From Elysia crispata (lineage: Eukaryota > Mollusca > Gastropoda > Plakobranchidae), in the NCBI GenBank assembly GCA_033675545.1, contig JAWDGP010003778.1:43501-107500 (forward strand): a stretch of 64,000 nt of DNA. Direction: 5' to 3'. Both the position numbers and the translations under genes were made by a program. The notes under the pieces are model-generated. The model was not told the DNA's origin and did no database searches. It saw only the letters and a program-made list of their open reading frames with translations. Each line of letters begins with the position of its first letter. Within the stretch, counting starts at the first letter, position 1. Positions 19,834 to 32,145 of the stretch are shown piece by piece.

Positions 19834-21717
19834 TATCGATACTGACTTGGCTAGTTACTACCATTTTATCTTTACTAAGGGAGTATTTGACGAAATGATA
19901 TGAATACTCCATGGATTGGCTGAGGTAGCAAAACCCATGTCTTATCTCACAACTTGGGAGGCAAACACCTCTATGGTACGATCTTTGTCTCACAGAGACC
20001 TGGAGGATAATAAACCAGCAGCTGAACATTCCTTGTCTTTAATATCACAACTGAGAAATCATGCTATCAGATACTTTCCGTCTATTCTTCTCTTTTAAAT
20101 AAATTTGAATTTAAATTCTACTTGCTCGCAATTTAAGACATATCTTTTTTTTCCTCTCGTTTGAAATGTTATTTTGATGACAGTTTAAAATATGGTTGTC
20201 AGAGATAGTTCTATTATCAAGTTGTGTAAAATCACAGCAAAACAATGGACTTACTTGAAAAATTGAGGCCTCTTCTTTCTTCCAATGGCCTTTGAGAGAT
20301 ATGAAGTTCTCTCTAGACTTTTCTCTTCTAATTTTAGCTAGTCACGAGTTTCTTTGTCCTACACGATCCACTGATCCATTGTGATAAATCCGTGTTGGTT
20401 TCTGCGGCCGCGGTTATAATATTTATTGTTATCCTCATTTCTTTGACTACCGCTTGCCTCTGTTTATTGTCTCGATATTGTGTTGAGGCAATACCATCTT
20501 AGCCCATTCTCTCATTTAATGGCTTCTATGTACCTGCCTTCCCCTCCCCCCCCCCCTCCCTTTTCCCACTCACACACTTCCTTCCTAACTCTTTTTTCCC
20601 CTCTTTATGATACTCACACTGTTTTTTTTTCAATCCAGATCTTTGCTAACTCAGTTCAAAAGTAAATACAATCCATACCTCTCTTCCTCAGTGTGTCTCA
20701 CTGTGCAGCCTGTGCCTCCTTTCCTCTGTTGTCTTTTTCCCCCTCTTTTCTTAGTCTTTCTCTCTCTGAACTCTCTTCCTCCCTTACCCCCCTCCCCCCT
20801 CCCCCTACAGCCCAGTCGAACACCTGTTATCTTGAAAGCCATGAAAGACATCCTACTGTACATCGAATCTATCGACTTGGCCTGTTGTCAGAAATCTGTA
20901 ATCCCCGCTCACATATTGAACTAAAGATTGAACTCTGCTCTGACTTGACTTGCACGTGCACACGAGCGGCAGGTGATGGCGTGTTGAGCATCACTGTAGG
21001 TCTCGTCCTGGCCGTGCGGGCCCAGCTCGTGCCCTATGACCTCTAGTGACTTACTGGACCGTGAACTGAAGCACGCGGCAAGCATGGATTGGCTGCGGGT
21101 CTCAGCCGTTTACTTGGCAGATTACCTGACGGAAGCTTATTTGAACTTTCAAACCATGCATCCAATTTTTTATCAAACACATTACGCAAATAGCCAACCT
21201 GTGACATATTGAGAAATACATACAACATTGATGTTCCTAGGTTTGACACGTAGTATTTACTGTTCTTTTATGAAACTCGAAGTTTTTATCATATGGACTG
21301 TAAATTATTAGGGATTTTGTATATTTTTTTCCATTACTTAAATACTGCTATCTAAGATGTTTATCAGGAAACATCTTGACGTGGAAGTTTCGCCAATGTT
21401 CGAGATATAAGACTGCTTATACATGCAGACACAAGTTCACATGTTAAACAGTATTCGGTAGAACCTGATTACATTATAACCTCTTCTTCAAGGCCTCTGC
21501 TATTTTGTTGGGGGTTTTTTTGGGTTTTTTTTTTGGTTTTTGGTTTTTTGTTTTGTTTTTGTGCTTACCAACAACCGGTTTCATATTCAGTTAAGCATAC
21601 AGTATGTCATAGAAACACATAGATTGTGTCGCGCGTAAAAAAACAATTTCTAGTAATACTGACCGTAATGAAATTCGCAATATCTATCTGAACATCCGAG
21701 TGTTAGTAGATATAGCC

Positions 21718-21718
<1 letters not shown>
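19834..21718. other. Intergenic stretch, no gene called
   Basis: Contains a C-rich segment (20535-20560), pyrimidine-rich DNA to about 20810 and a more GC-balanced segment at 20940-21110 with a CACGTG palindrome (about 20955) and an inverted CCAAT motif (about 21088). The last could be promoter-like, but no gene start is visible beside it. Confidence 0.35.

Positions 21719-21804
<86 letters not shown>
21719..21804. repeat. (ATT)n microsatellite
   Basis: About 28 ATT repeats, then a short interrupted ATT/ATC tail, immediately upstream of a decayed LINE 3' fragment. Confidence 0.95.
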
Positions 21805-21900
21805 GATTATTATTATTATCATCATCATCAGTACCATTGCTGTTGCTGTTGTTATTATTTTTGGTAGCGGTGGTATTCTTTACTAATCATTGTATTTGAC

Positions 21901-22190
21901 GACGACGAAACATGGACTCTGTATGTAGAATCAACCAAGAAACTTGAAGCCCTAGAGATGTGGATATTCAAACTACAAGGATAGAGTGACAAATAAGGAA
22001 ACTTGGTGTTGAGAGAGGACTGCTATCTCAAATAAGATCACACAAGTTGCCATATTTTGGCCACATTGCAGGCCATGGCAGCCTGCAGAAAACAGTCGTC
22101 ATAGGTAGAATAGATGGTAGAAGAGGAAGGGGCAGGCCAGACGTCAGTGGTACGACGGCATCAACAATGGACTGGCAACCTTCTCTACAC
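21901..22190 (+). mobile_element. Decayed LINE reverse-transcriptase C-terminal fragment
   Basis: Conceptual translation, with frame changes and stops, shows the C-terminal signature of endonuclease/reverse-transcriptase proteins of RTE/Jockey-type LINEs (often annotated as craniofacial development protein 2-like): ETWTL, KKLEALEMWIF, GVERGLLSQIRSHKL, YFGHIAGHGSL, and KTVVIGRIDGRRGRGRPD. At least one in-frame stop (about 21983) and a frameshift show that it is dead. It is a 5'-truncated insertion remnant; exact clade not determined. Confidence 0.75.
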
Positions 22191-22591
22191 GAAGATTAAG
22201 CTCCCCAAGGAGCGTGTGACTTGGAGAAGCGGGGCAAGTCGACCCCAGAATGGCCCTCAACAGCCGAGATGATAAGGACAACAGTAACATATTTGACAAA
22301 CTGATACGGATACTACGCTCAATACGAGATGATGAGTGCGTGTCCTGCTACTCCTGCTCTGGCTTATACATGCTGCTACTGTTGGGGTAGATAAACAATT
22401 TAAAAAATACTAATGATAATACACATGAACATATATAAAGAAGGTTCACCACTTGAATTTTTGAAGAGAATGCAGTTTATTCCTGTTGACAACATATGAA
22501 ATAGTCTAATTTAAATTTTGTAGTATTACATCATACAACGTTTGGACGGCAAAAATCTGTTTACATGAATAAACAGTGTATTTCTCGCACT

Positions 22592-22870
<279 letters not shown>

Positions 22871-23340
22871 TCTTACCTTCATACTGATTTTATAATTCTT
22901 AATTATAAGTATAATGCTTTGTAATGTTATAAATACAACTAGCTATTCAACAATTCATTCATTACCTCAATGACGAAAAACACTTAGCAAAAGAAATACC
23001 ATGAGATTGGAAGTACTTACATATGCAAGGTTACATTTCTTATTCGGTTAAAGTATTGATCTTGTAAACGCTCAGTAATCTTAAGATTTGTGACATTACA
23101 TTATCATGAATTTCTTTGTATGTTACAGTCATCCAGTAGAGTATTGCAGCTTTGAACACATAGCCTCAAACATCGAGAGGAATCTGTTTTTTCCTATGTC
23201 ATGATTCACATCTGCAATTGAAACTAAGTCTGAAGTAATTCGCCTATCAGCAACAACCATTCAATGACGAATGAACAGTGATTCGATAATAGTCTCAGCT
23301 TCATAGCTAATGAAAAAAAAAAAGAAAAGAAACGAGACAT

Positions 23341-23346
23341 TTTATT
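23341..23346 (-). terminator. Polyadenylation signal of the dynein D5-like gene
   Basis: AATAAA on the minus strand about 130 bases after the stop codon at 23477-23479, in the correct orientation. Confidence 0.5.
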
Positions 23347-23476
23347 CAACTTGTTATGGTTAAATAAAGACATCGAAACAGGTCTCGGGATGAAGTGATG
23401 GGCGATAGAAGAAAATAAGAAGTCTTCTCTCTTGACCCGACGACCTCGGATTTCGCGCCAGCTTTAGGGTTAAGGG

Positions 23477-26400
23477 TCAGTTAATGACCTTCACCGGGTA
23501 CATCTTGCGCAGAAGTTCCTCGTTGGGAGCTAGTTGTGAGGTGATGATGAGGAAGGAGAAACCCTCGATGTTGTAGTCGTACCGGCTTTGGTATTCTTGG
23601 CCATCAGTCTCCTTCACTATCTTCATGTAGCTGAGAACAACAGGGATACCATTAATTTGTAGACTTTACCTCATCATAATGATAACACATAACCCGAATC
23701 CATAACGCAAACCCTAACACATAATTTAAACCCTAACATAAATCTCTAACACTAACCCATAACTTTAACCCTAACACACAACCCTAACCCTAGTCCATAA
23801 TCCTAATCCTAAAACACAACACTAATCCTAGCTTATAATCCTAACCCTAACCCATAACTCTAACCCTAACACACAAAGCCCTAACTCTAACCTATAACTC
23901 TAACCCTAACACACAACCCTAACCCATAATCCTGACCCTCACGGTACCTTTTCAAATTCTCTATTAAAAAAAAAAAAAAAAAGGGGGCAGCTATGAATTC
24001 CGTCAAGTCAGTGGATAATGGCACATCACGACAACAGGTCAAGTTAGTCAACAATTCAAGGGTGTGGAGTGTGGAGATGTCACAATGACTGCAGGCTTCA
24101 CACTGTACAGACGTGACTCACCTCTCATCTTTAATGATCGACTTGTCGAGGACCATGTCTAGCAGACCAGGCAGGATTTCCTCAAACTTGTCTCGGAGAA
24201 ACTCGTACATTTCCGACTCCATCATGTCGATGACGAAAGGCTTACCAAACCTGGGAGACATTCCAAGGTCAGGGGAGAGAAACGGTGAGTGAACAACTTT
24301 AGTGGGTCACGTAGAGTGGAGATTCAATATGACGTCATTTAAAAAATGTTTTATACTTTGACAAGCGTCATCCTTATTGCTTCTTTCATGATTAGCAATA
24401 AAAAAATTTTATAGAGGTTAAATGGTGTTAGTTGACCCGCTCGAATTTCTCCACGGGGTTCTTCATAATCATCCTTTGCTGTGGAAATGGTTAGACTAAA
24501 GGCGTGTCAAATTGTTTGTAACTGATGGAGACCGAAAACTTAATCACTCATTCCGCCGATGTTGTAGAGTATTTTAGACGCCAGTCCGCATCTTTTCTCT
24601 CTATGGATCAGAAACTCATTAGCTCCAACAGACTGATCAGTATGAGAAAGTTATTAAAACAATGCCTCTACGATTGGCGACTGCGTTAGATTTTTAATTG
24701 CCTTAAATAGCTGCATTTACGATTATTTTGTCTAAACATCTTTGTTCCGAAATAAATTCTCTGTACATTACTTTAACAGTTGCAACATACCGGTGTTTCA
24801 AATTAGGCTGCTGCGATTTAGGCCTAAGGGATTGACGTAAAGGCAAAATGTAATCCTGTCTGCAGAAAGCTATGTTGTCTCTTTTTTAATCCTGTCTACA
24901 GAAAGCTTTGTTGTCTCTTATTTAATCCTGTCTGCAGAAAGCTATGTTGTCTCTTATTTAATCCTGTCTGCAGAAAGCTATGTTGTCTCTTTTTTAATCC
25001 TGTCTACAGAAAGCTTTGTTGTCTCTTATTTAATCCTGTCTGCAGAAAGCTATGTTGTCTCTTATTTAATCCTGTCTGCAGAAAGCTATGTTGTCTCTTT
25101 TTTAATCCTGTCTACAGAAAGCTTTGTTGTCTCTTATTTAATCCTGTCTGCAGAAAGCTATGTTGTCTCTTATTTAATCCTGTCTGCAGAAAGCTACGTT
25201 GTCTCTTATTTAATCCTGTCTGCAGACAGCTATGTTGTCTCTTATTTAATCCTGTCTGCAGAAAGCTATGTTGTCTCTTATTTAATCCTGTCTGCAGAAA
25301 GCTGTGTTGTCTCTTATTTAATCTTGTCTGCAGAAAGCTACGTTGTCTCTTATTGTTCTTGAAGTTTAGATCTAGAAGGCATGCTAGGCCTGCCAACCTG
25401 CCCATGTTTCAAACAATGAAAATGAGGGAACATTTTTTGTCATTCAAAAAGTACCTTTTCAAACGTGAACATTTCTTTTCATTTTTTTTAAATCTTACAT
25501 TTTATTTTGCTTGAGAAAACTACCTTAGATTAGATGTTACGAGCGGAAAGCTCTTGTTGAAATATCTAGAATTACTTATAGTTAATGGACTTCACTCTAA
25601 TTCGCTTCTCACATCACGTTTTGGTAAGAAACAGACATGTTCCCACTCCTGATCTAACCATTTGTTTATAAATCTTACTTTATGGAACCGAGGAGGGCTA
25701 CCCTGATTTTTTCGGTTTGCATATCATTGTTGTCAGGGGTAGAGAGCATGTTGACGTCACGATGACGTAGGAAGCGACCAATCAGACTGTTCTCATCCAT
25801 CACAAGAGCCCACCTGGAATAGAAATACATTGACTGAGTCTCTCAACCCATGACAACATCACTAGGCTAGTAATGAAAGCTAGCAGTTCTCGTCCATCAC
25901 AAGAGCCCACCTGGAATAGAAATACATTGACTGAGTCTCTCAACCCATGACAACATCACTAGGCTAGTAATGAAAGCTAGCAGTTCTCATCCATCACAAG
26001 AGCCCACCTGGAATAGAAATACATTGACTGAGTCTCTCAACCCATGGCCACATCACTAGGCTAGTAATGAAAGCTAGCAGTTCTCATCCATCACAAGAGC
26101 CCACCTGGAATAGAAATACATTGACTGAGTCTCTCAACCCATGGCCACATCACTAGGCTAGTAATGAAAGCTAGCAGTTCTCATCCATCACAAGAGCCCA
26201 CCTGGAATAGAAATACATTGACTGAGTCTCTCAACCCATGACAACATCACTAGGCTAGTAATGAAAGCTAGCAGTTCTCATCCATCACAAGAGCCCACCT
26301 GGAATAGAAATACATTGACTGAGTCTCTCAACCCATGGCCACATCACTAGGCTAGTAATGAAAGCTAGCAGTTCTCGTCCATCACAAGAGCCCACCTGGA

Positions 26401-27228
26401 ATAGAAATACATTGACTGAGTCTCTCAACCCATGACAACATCACTAGGCTAGTAATGAAAGCTAGCAGTTCTCATCCATCACAAGAGCCCACCTGGAATA
26501 GAAATACATTGACCGAGTCTCTCAACCCATGGCCACATCACTAGGCTAGTAATGAAAGCTAGCAGTTCTCGTCCATCACAAGAGCCCACCTGGAATAGAA
26601 ATACATTGACTTAGTCTCTCAACTCATCACTAGGCTAGTAATGAAAGCTAGCAGTTCTCGTCCATCTCTAGAGGCAACCTAGAAAACAAATTCATTGACT
26701 TGGTCACAGAACTCATGGCTACATCGCTAGGCTAGTGATGAAAACCAGATGACTGGTAGCGCGCTGCGCTGGCAGAAAACTCAAAAGATGCACCGTGAGC
26801 CTTCCATGGAGAAGTGTCTGAAGGGGAATGTAGAAATGAAAGACAAGGATCAGACAGCGATTTGTAGGCCTATTGCTACCTGATTCAAGGCACAAGACTT
26901 CTGGACTGCTTCTTTTTTTCCTCTGAAAGATTTAGGAAATCTTCCTTCTTTTGTAATAATAGTTTACGATAAAAGCTAATTTTTATTTATAGCCGGCTTC
27001 ACGTTTTCTACTTGGCATAATTGCCACATAAACTACATATACAATCTAAAGAACAACAATTGTTATTCTTAGTTTCTTGCATACAAAGCTTTCCCATGTC
27101 TCAGATGTCGTTCAGTAGGGCATACCTGACAGATTGGCCTTTGTTGTCAGACAACGAGTGACTTAAAAATCATCGAATACAACTGGCCCAGCAGAACCCA
27201 AGGATTGTTACAAGGTAAGGGGTGTGGG

Positions 27229-27309
<81 letters not shown>

Positions 27310-27346
27310 GAAGCAGAGGAAAAGACGAACAAGTACAAAAACAGAC

Positions 27347-27434
<88 letters not shown>

Positions 27435-28572
27435 AAACAGAGGGAGGGGGCGAGTAGGGGTGATTATCAAGAGATAGAGTAAAGTTAATATGCTCTAGGA
27501 TGGGTCTTATAAAGATGAATAGATGTATTGGGAGACAAACAAATGATTGAAGGTTGCCGTATAATTGAGTGCTTCTTGTTTTTGATTTTGTTTTCTTTAC
27601 TTTCAAATTTTGCTCCATCGGTAAAATTAACATTAACCTGTGTTTAATACAGCTAAAATTTCTAGAGCAAACCAGTACAGCACAGGCAGTCCAATAAATA
27701 AGAAACGTCTACACATTATGGACTCTTTTAAAAAAATACGATGAAGAAACTATTGTTTTAGTTTCCAGCAAGGTTGGGTGGAGGGTGGGAAAAATAATAA
27801 TATCAATCAAGAATCATTTGGATTGCTATTGTGTTGAGCACTTTTTGCGCACCTGTGCTGAACTGCGCGCACGATTGATTCCCATAAAACCTTGATTAGC
27901 TGGTGACTATTGAACGTTCAGGACACACGTCTGCTTCATGATACTGGTGGTTGGGTCGGATCGATCCTAGAGGACAGCTCTTATCAGACTATATCGATAC
28001 AATATCAGTATTATGATCGAGTGAAATCAATATGTTGCATCGTATAGTGCAGCAAAACTTAGGTGGTATACTTGTTATAGGTTAAGTTCTTGCTTATGAT
28101 GAATGATCTCAGTAACATTTATTCAGTTATAATAAAAACCCTCTCATACGATATGCTGCCTATTTTTTTTTTTTACAAGAACTCGTCATCTAAAAAATGG
28201 GTAAAATATAATAATTCCTTCGATGACCTTTGACAAGACATCCAAAGGGAGACAATACAGGAAAAACTGTTTGAATCAAGATTAACAATAACATTTTTAA
28301 AAAGGGAAAAGTTATTAAATTTGGATAAAAATCTGTGAAGCCACATCGACCGATTCATTTTGCCAAAGCGTTCGCCAGGAGTTTGCAGCAACTTTCCGTT
28401 GCGTATTCGAATTATAATCAGTTTCGTACCTCACCGCCTGTATTTTGGTCTTCCTTGCATAAGTTCATTTGGTGCGTTCGGCAGCATTGTTTGGTTGGTT
28501 GATTGATTGATTGACTGATTGGTTGGTTTGTTGGTTGGGTTTGATTAGTCTGTTGATTGATTGGTTGGTTGG

Positions 28573-28604
<32 letters not shown>

Positions 28605-28818
28605 CTGATTGGTTGGTTAGTTGGCTTTGATTAGTCTGTTGATTGATTGGTTGGCTGGTTGATTGATTGATTGATTGACTGATTGGTTGGTTAGTTGGCT
28701 TTGATTAGTCTGTTGATTGATTGGTTGGCTGGTTGATTGATTGATTGATTGATTGATTGACTGATTGGTTGGTTGGTTGGTTGGGTTTGATTAGTCTGTT
28801 GATTGATTGGTTGGCTGG

Positions 28819-28866
<48 letters not shown>

Positions 28867-29978
28867 GAAGATGAATAAGCCACGTGTTAGAGAGGATCTA
28901 AACACCAAGTGATGGGCGACTCAAGTTTGGTTTGTGGAGACAGAGAGATCGTGGTTCGTTCATGCCTCTAGAATACCCAATTGATAATGGCTAGCTGCTT
29001 TGTTCCTATTACTATCTACCATAACAAAATTTATAAAACTTGATATTGAAAAATAAAACTTTCAAAAGTTCTTCAATCGATCTGTTGCTCGAATGCTGAA
29101 AGCATGCTAAAATCATGATATCCACATAGACAAACTATTAATTTTTTTGTTTTGAATCCGTTTAGCTGGCCCTACTTTGAATCAAAAATTAAAAAAAAAA
29201 AAAAAAAAAGTTTGAAAATGCAAAAGTGTCTCGAACCCAATTATTGCGCGCTTCTAAATCATGATGTCAGTGACAGAGACATTCAACTCACTTCCCGCTG
29301 GCCTTGACCTTGCCCTCTCTGTCATAGACAACCTTGGCGTCCACTTCCTTGAACAGGACGTCTGTGATGACCACTGGTTCCGGCTTCGGTGGTTCTGGCA
29401 AGAAGCGAGCGATTGATTACATGTATATACACATATATAAGTAGGCCTATGTGGATGTTGAGATTCAAACTTTAAATAAATCTCTTGAATAAAAGTCTAC
29501 TGAGCTGCCCACTGAATATTTGGCGCGGTGTGTAGCAGAATGACATCACTTATCCTTTATTATGGATCTCGCTCATGTCATATTCATTATTTACTAGCGG
29601 AGAGAAGATGTGCTCAATCGGTATTATGGTTAGAAATACGGCTGGTGGTATCGTCGTAAGCCAACTGGTCTGAGACTCGGAATGGGACGTTTTGTTGAAG
29701 TTTAACTTATTACTGTTTTAATAAAACAAAAATTTATAGCTATCAAGATTTAATTGTATGGTTTGACACAATGTGCTATGAAATGAAACTAATTATATTG
29801 AATAAAAATGATTACTCACGTGACAATCACACTTACCTGGTTCTTTCTTGGACGCTGCAGGGGCCTTGGTGGCAGGGGTTTTGGTGGCCCCACCTGCCGG
29901 TTTGGCCTTGGCGGGAGCTTTGGCTGGAGCTTTGGCCGGAGCTTTAGCTGCGCCAGTTTTCTTTGGCGGTGGCGGCAT
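23477..29978 (-). CDS. Small stand-alone dynein D5/AAA5-like domain protein, five exons
   Basis: Coding exons in transcript order are 29978-29837, 29394-29292, 25813-25679, 24250-24122 and 23630-23477. All junctions are GT-AG and phases agree (G|AA, AA|G, AA|G, AG|C), giving 220 residues ending KMYPVKVIN-stop. Residues 1-47 are Pro/Lys/Ala repeats (MPPPPKKTG, then APAK repeats), probably disordered. Residues 83-220 align by eye with the D5 (AAA5) segment of dynein heavy chains: WALVMDEN matches the W-x-x-x-x-D-P start, LLGSIKFGKPFVIDM matches the AIRFGKP-type motif, and GFSFLIITSQLAPN matches the strand read as F-R-x-Y-I-T-T-K-L-x-N-P in dyneins. No Walker A motif is visible. A related domain may occur in IQ/ankyrin-type ciliary proteins (from memory, unverified). 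A ciliary role is inference. The ATG follows ttctcagcc, so a 5' non-coding exon ending just before it is possible. Confidence 0.78.
23690..23945. repeat. Interstitial telomere-like degenerate repeat
   Basis: About 250 bases of diverged CCCTAA-type hexamers mixed with CCATAA and CACACAA variants (accctaacacataa, ccctaacccataactc), inside the last intron of the D5-like gene. The animal telomere unit TTAGGG is recognisable on the minus strand. It is too degenerate to be a chromosome end. Confidence 0.8.
24251..24844. other. Intron of the D5-like gene, no feature seen
   Basis: Unique AT-rich sequence between exon 4 and the 36-bp minisatellite; no additional exon recognised. Confidence 0.4.
24845..25356. 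repeat. 36-bp minisatellite with a 108-bp higher-order unit
   Basis: Fourteen 36-bp units (atcctgtctgcagaaagcta, then tgttgtctcttattta). In the left part three unit variants cycle in fixed order: one ending ttttta, one with tctacagaaagctttg, and one standard. This gives a 108-bp higher-order repeat present about three times before the array becomes monomeric. The length is a multiple of three, so the minus-strand open frame is not evidence of a gene. Confidence 0.94.
25789..26745 (-). repeat. 97-bp minisatellite copying the exon 3 acceptor of the D5-like gene
   Basis: The true exon 3 edge (25813) is followed on its intron side by eight copies spaced exactly 97 bp (junctions near 25910, 26007, 26104, 26201, 26298, 26395, 26492 and 26589) plus one decayed copy to about 26745. 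On the minus strand each carries ctattccag|gtgggctct and the next ~17 exon bases (W-A-L-V-M-D-E-N), then tgctagc, so a decoy splice reads W-A-L-V-M-D-E-N-C-stop. The outermost copy is the most diverged, consistent with growth from the exon side. Confidence 0.96.
26746..27231. other. Intron of the D5-like gene, no feature seen
   Basis: Unique sequence with no coding or repeat signal apart from short oligo-T runs. Confidence 0.4.
27232..27432. repeat. Two (GA)n microsatellites
   Basis: GA tracts of about 75 and 80 bases separated by about 45 bases of purine-rich unique sequence, inside the long intron of the D5-like gene. The following stretch to 28489 is AT-rich intron with no feature seen. 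Confidence 0.97.
28490..28866. repeat. (TTGA)n/(TTGG)n tetranucleotide tract with higher-order units
   Basis: TTGA and TTGG repeats are organised into about four larger blocks of 85-110 bp, each with the landmark tttgattagtctgttgattg. The internal number of TTGA repeats varies between blocks, so both slippage and block duplication have acted. Confidence 0.93.
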
Positions 29979-30800
29979 GGCTGAGAAACTGGTGTAGTCT
30001 ATTGATTGAATGATGAATTAATTTATTGATTGATTGATTGAAAGGTTTCTTCATTTGTTTGTTTTATTGAAGCCGGCATGTGCAACAATTTGTGGCATTG
30101 GAGACAGAGAAAGAAAGACAGACAGTCATACAGATAGACCGACTGACAGAGGGGGAATCGAAATAAGAATTGATATATGCAAGAGTGACGGACAAAAAAA
30201 AGAAAATAATGTGGAAGCTAAGAAGATGAAATGGGGAAAAGACAGAAGAAACTTTCTTCTATCAATGAAGGGTTAAATACTAAGTGTCTTCTCATAAATT
30301 TTACTTCTGAAATCTACGGGTGCATGACGTGTTGGATTAACACTAAAGAGGTCCAGATTTCGATCGTTTTCTGGGACATTTAATACAGAGTTGGGTCACA
30401 CCTAACTAGCCCTATTCGCAGCTTCACAGAAAAGTGATATCTCCGATCCGAATAAAATTCTCCGGAACTTAATGGGAATCAAAACAAACTATAGGACTGT
30501 TAGTGAAAGTTTATGATGTAAGAGACTCCATTTATGGGATGCCATGGTCACGATTGGTCATGAAATTGACATAAAGGGGACCACTCTCACGACTAAAGAA
30601 TAAATGGTGCTCAAAATGATCTAGCTCGTGTTCAAATGTCTTGAAATACACTCTAAATCCACGTTTATGAGCTGTGTGTTTTCGTAAGAGCAGCTCCTTT
30701 ATACAATTTCAAACTGTTTAAGCAAAAAGTTTTAACTTGCATCGTATGGTATTTAATCTGCTTCACTCAACTCCCATTTGATCAAAGTGTATTTTCTTCT
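29979..30800. other. 5' flank of the D5-like gene, no feature called
   Basis: A short ATTG-rich run (30001-30040) is followed by unique sequence. A weak tRNA-like stretch (about 30317-30370, tgacgtgttggattaacact ... agatttcgatcg) may be SINE debris. Confidence 0.35.
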
Positions 30801-31059
30801 TCATGTTGTTGTTAGTAGTATTATTAAAAATTAATTACTTAGTAAGGTCATAAAAACGAACAAAGTAAAAATAGCAAGAAGATCATTATACTTCTTGAAG
30901 AATTGGAACTTAATGATCTTATGCTTAGGCCTATATTTAATTTCTAATTGAACAATTATAACCGTAAATCAAGAAATAGATTAATTTTTTTTCCGCTAGA
31001 TTCCATATTACGAGGCGAGAAATGTTTGTATTATGAGACGCTAATCAAACAGGTCTGGT

Positions 31060-31350
31060 AGAGAGAGCAGATAGGCCGAGTGGTCAGAGTCACCCAGAGT
31101 GGGTCCAGCTCGAGGAAACCCGAGATAGCCCCGGCCCAGCCCTGCACTGGAAAGCCTCGATCTACAACCTGAACCTGTCTCGCCTGTACAGCAAGAAATC
31201 TATGATCGATACTCCATAATCCATAGCTGATTGATTCGGCTTGTGTGTGGCGAAGTTCAAGGACAGACCGAATGTTTTCGGTATGTTGCGAAAATAGCTG
31301 GTTGAGGAGTCTCGCAACAAGAGACCTGGTAACTTGGTCACTCACAGCAC
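31060..31350 (+). other. tRNA-like/SINE-like segment with an exon-like tail
   Basis: The stretch ataggccgagtggtcagagt resembles the A-box region of Leu/Ser tRNAs, but no matching T-arm follows. The next ~120 bases are more GC-balanced than their surroundings and open in one plus-strand frame (LHWKASIYNLNLSRLYSKKS). I cannot assign it; it could be a SINE or an exon fragment. Confidence 0.25.
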
Positions 31351-32110
31351 TTTTATTTTACTATCTGATGGGGCGGTGACCAGTGCTAGTGATACCAAAT
31401 CGATCCAAAACTTCGTCTCCTCTTTTCTTATTCCATTAACTTCTTTGGAAGAGTTTTTTTTTATCTAAATTTTTATCATGGGTTTTTCCCAGGAGAAAAA
31501 ATGGCTTTTAACTGCTGGGCTAAAGCCACATGGGTCTTTGTCATTCAGAAGTGTTGATACATAAACGAAAGAAAAAAAATTTGACAAAATCCAAGAATTG
31601 TGGAACCAAAAGGAAAGAATGAAAAGGGTTAAACAGGGAAAAAAGCAACTTTGAGTATTGTATGGATAAAAAAGATAAAACTCGTCGCTCTTGATAGCGC
31701 AACACAAAAAAAAAAATAGTTATCTAAACCTGCAATATGAAATTAATCACGGTAAATTAGCTTCTCGAGACCGATTGATTTAAACAACTTAACTTTTAGA
31801 AGGGAAGACTAGGCCTATGCTAGATCCTAAACAGATACTCTTCTTAAATATATCAATGGCAGGTGAACTCACGAGAAGAGCCTCTATAGCTGAGGACTAG
31901 TGCTGTTTTAGGAACCAACCTCGAGTCACTCAGGGCACTGCGAAGACAATGAGACCCCAACCTTACCTGGCTGAAGCCCGGCCGGGAAGAAATCCTCCCA
32001 GATCTCTAGTGGCCGAGGCTTTACCGCACGCTAGGACCTACAGGAGGTTTGAACTTTCAAGAAAGCGAAACAAAATTGTCATGTATCGATATCTCAAGGA
32101 GATGAGATTA

Positions 32111-32136
32111 GTGTGTGTGTGTGTGTGTGTGTGTGT
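32111..32136. repeat. (GT)n microsatellite
   Basis: About 13 GT repeats. Confidence 0.9.
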
Positions 32137-32145
32137 CACTTTACC

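Noticed and set aside
23690-23945. True telomere
   Set aside because: Repeats are degenerate, short and inside an intron with coding exons on both sides.
30034-30276. 80-codon frame with DRERKTDSHTDR-like composition
   Set aside because: Purine-rich low-complexity translation with no domain or splice support.
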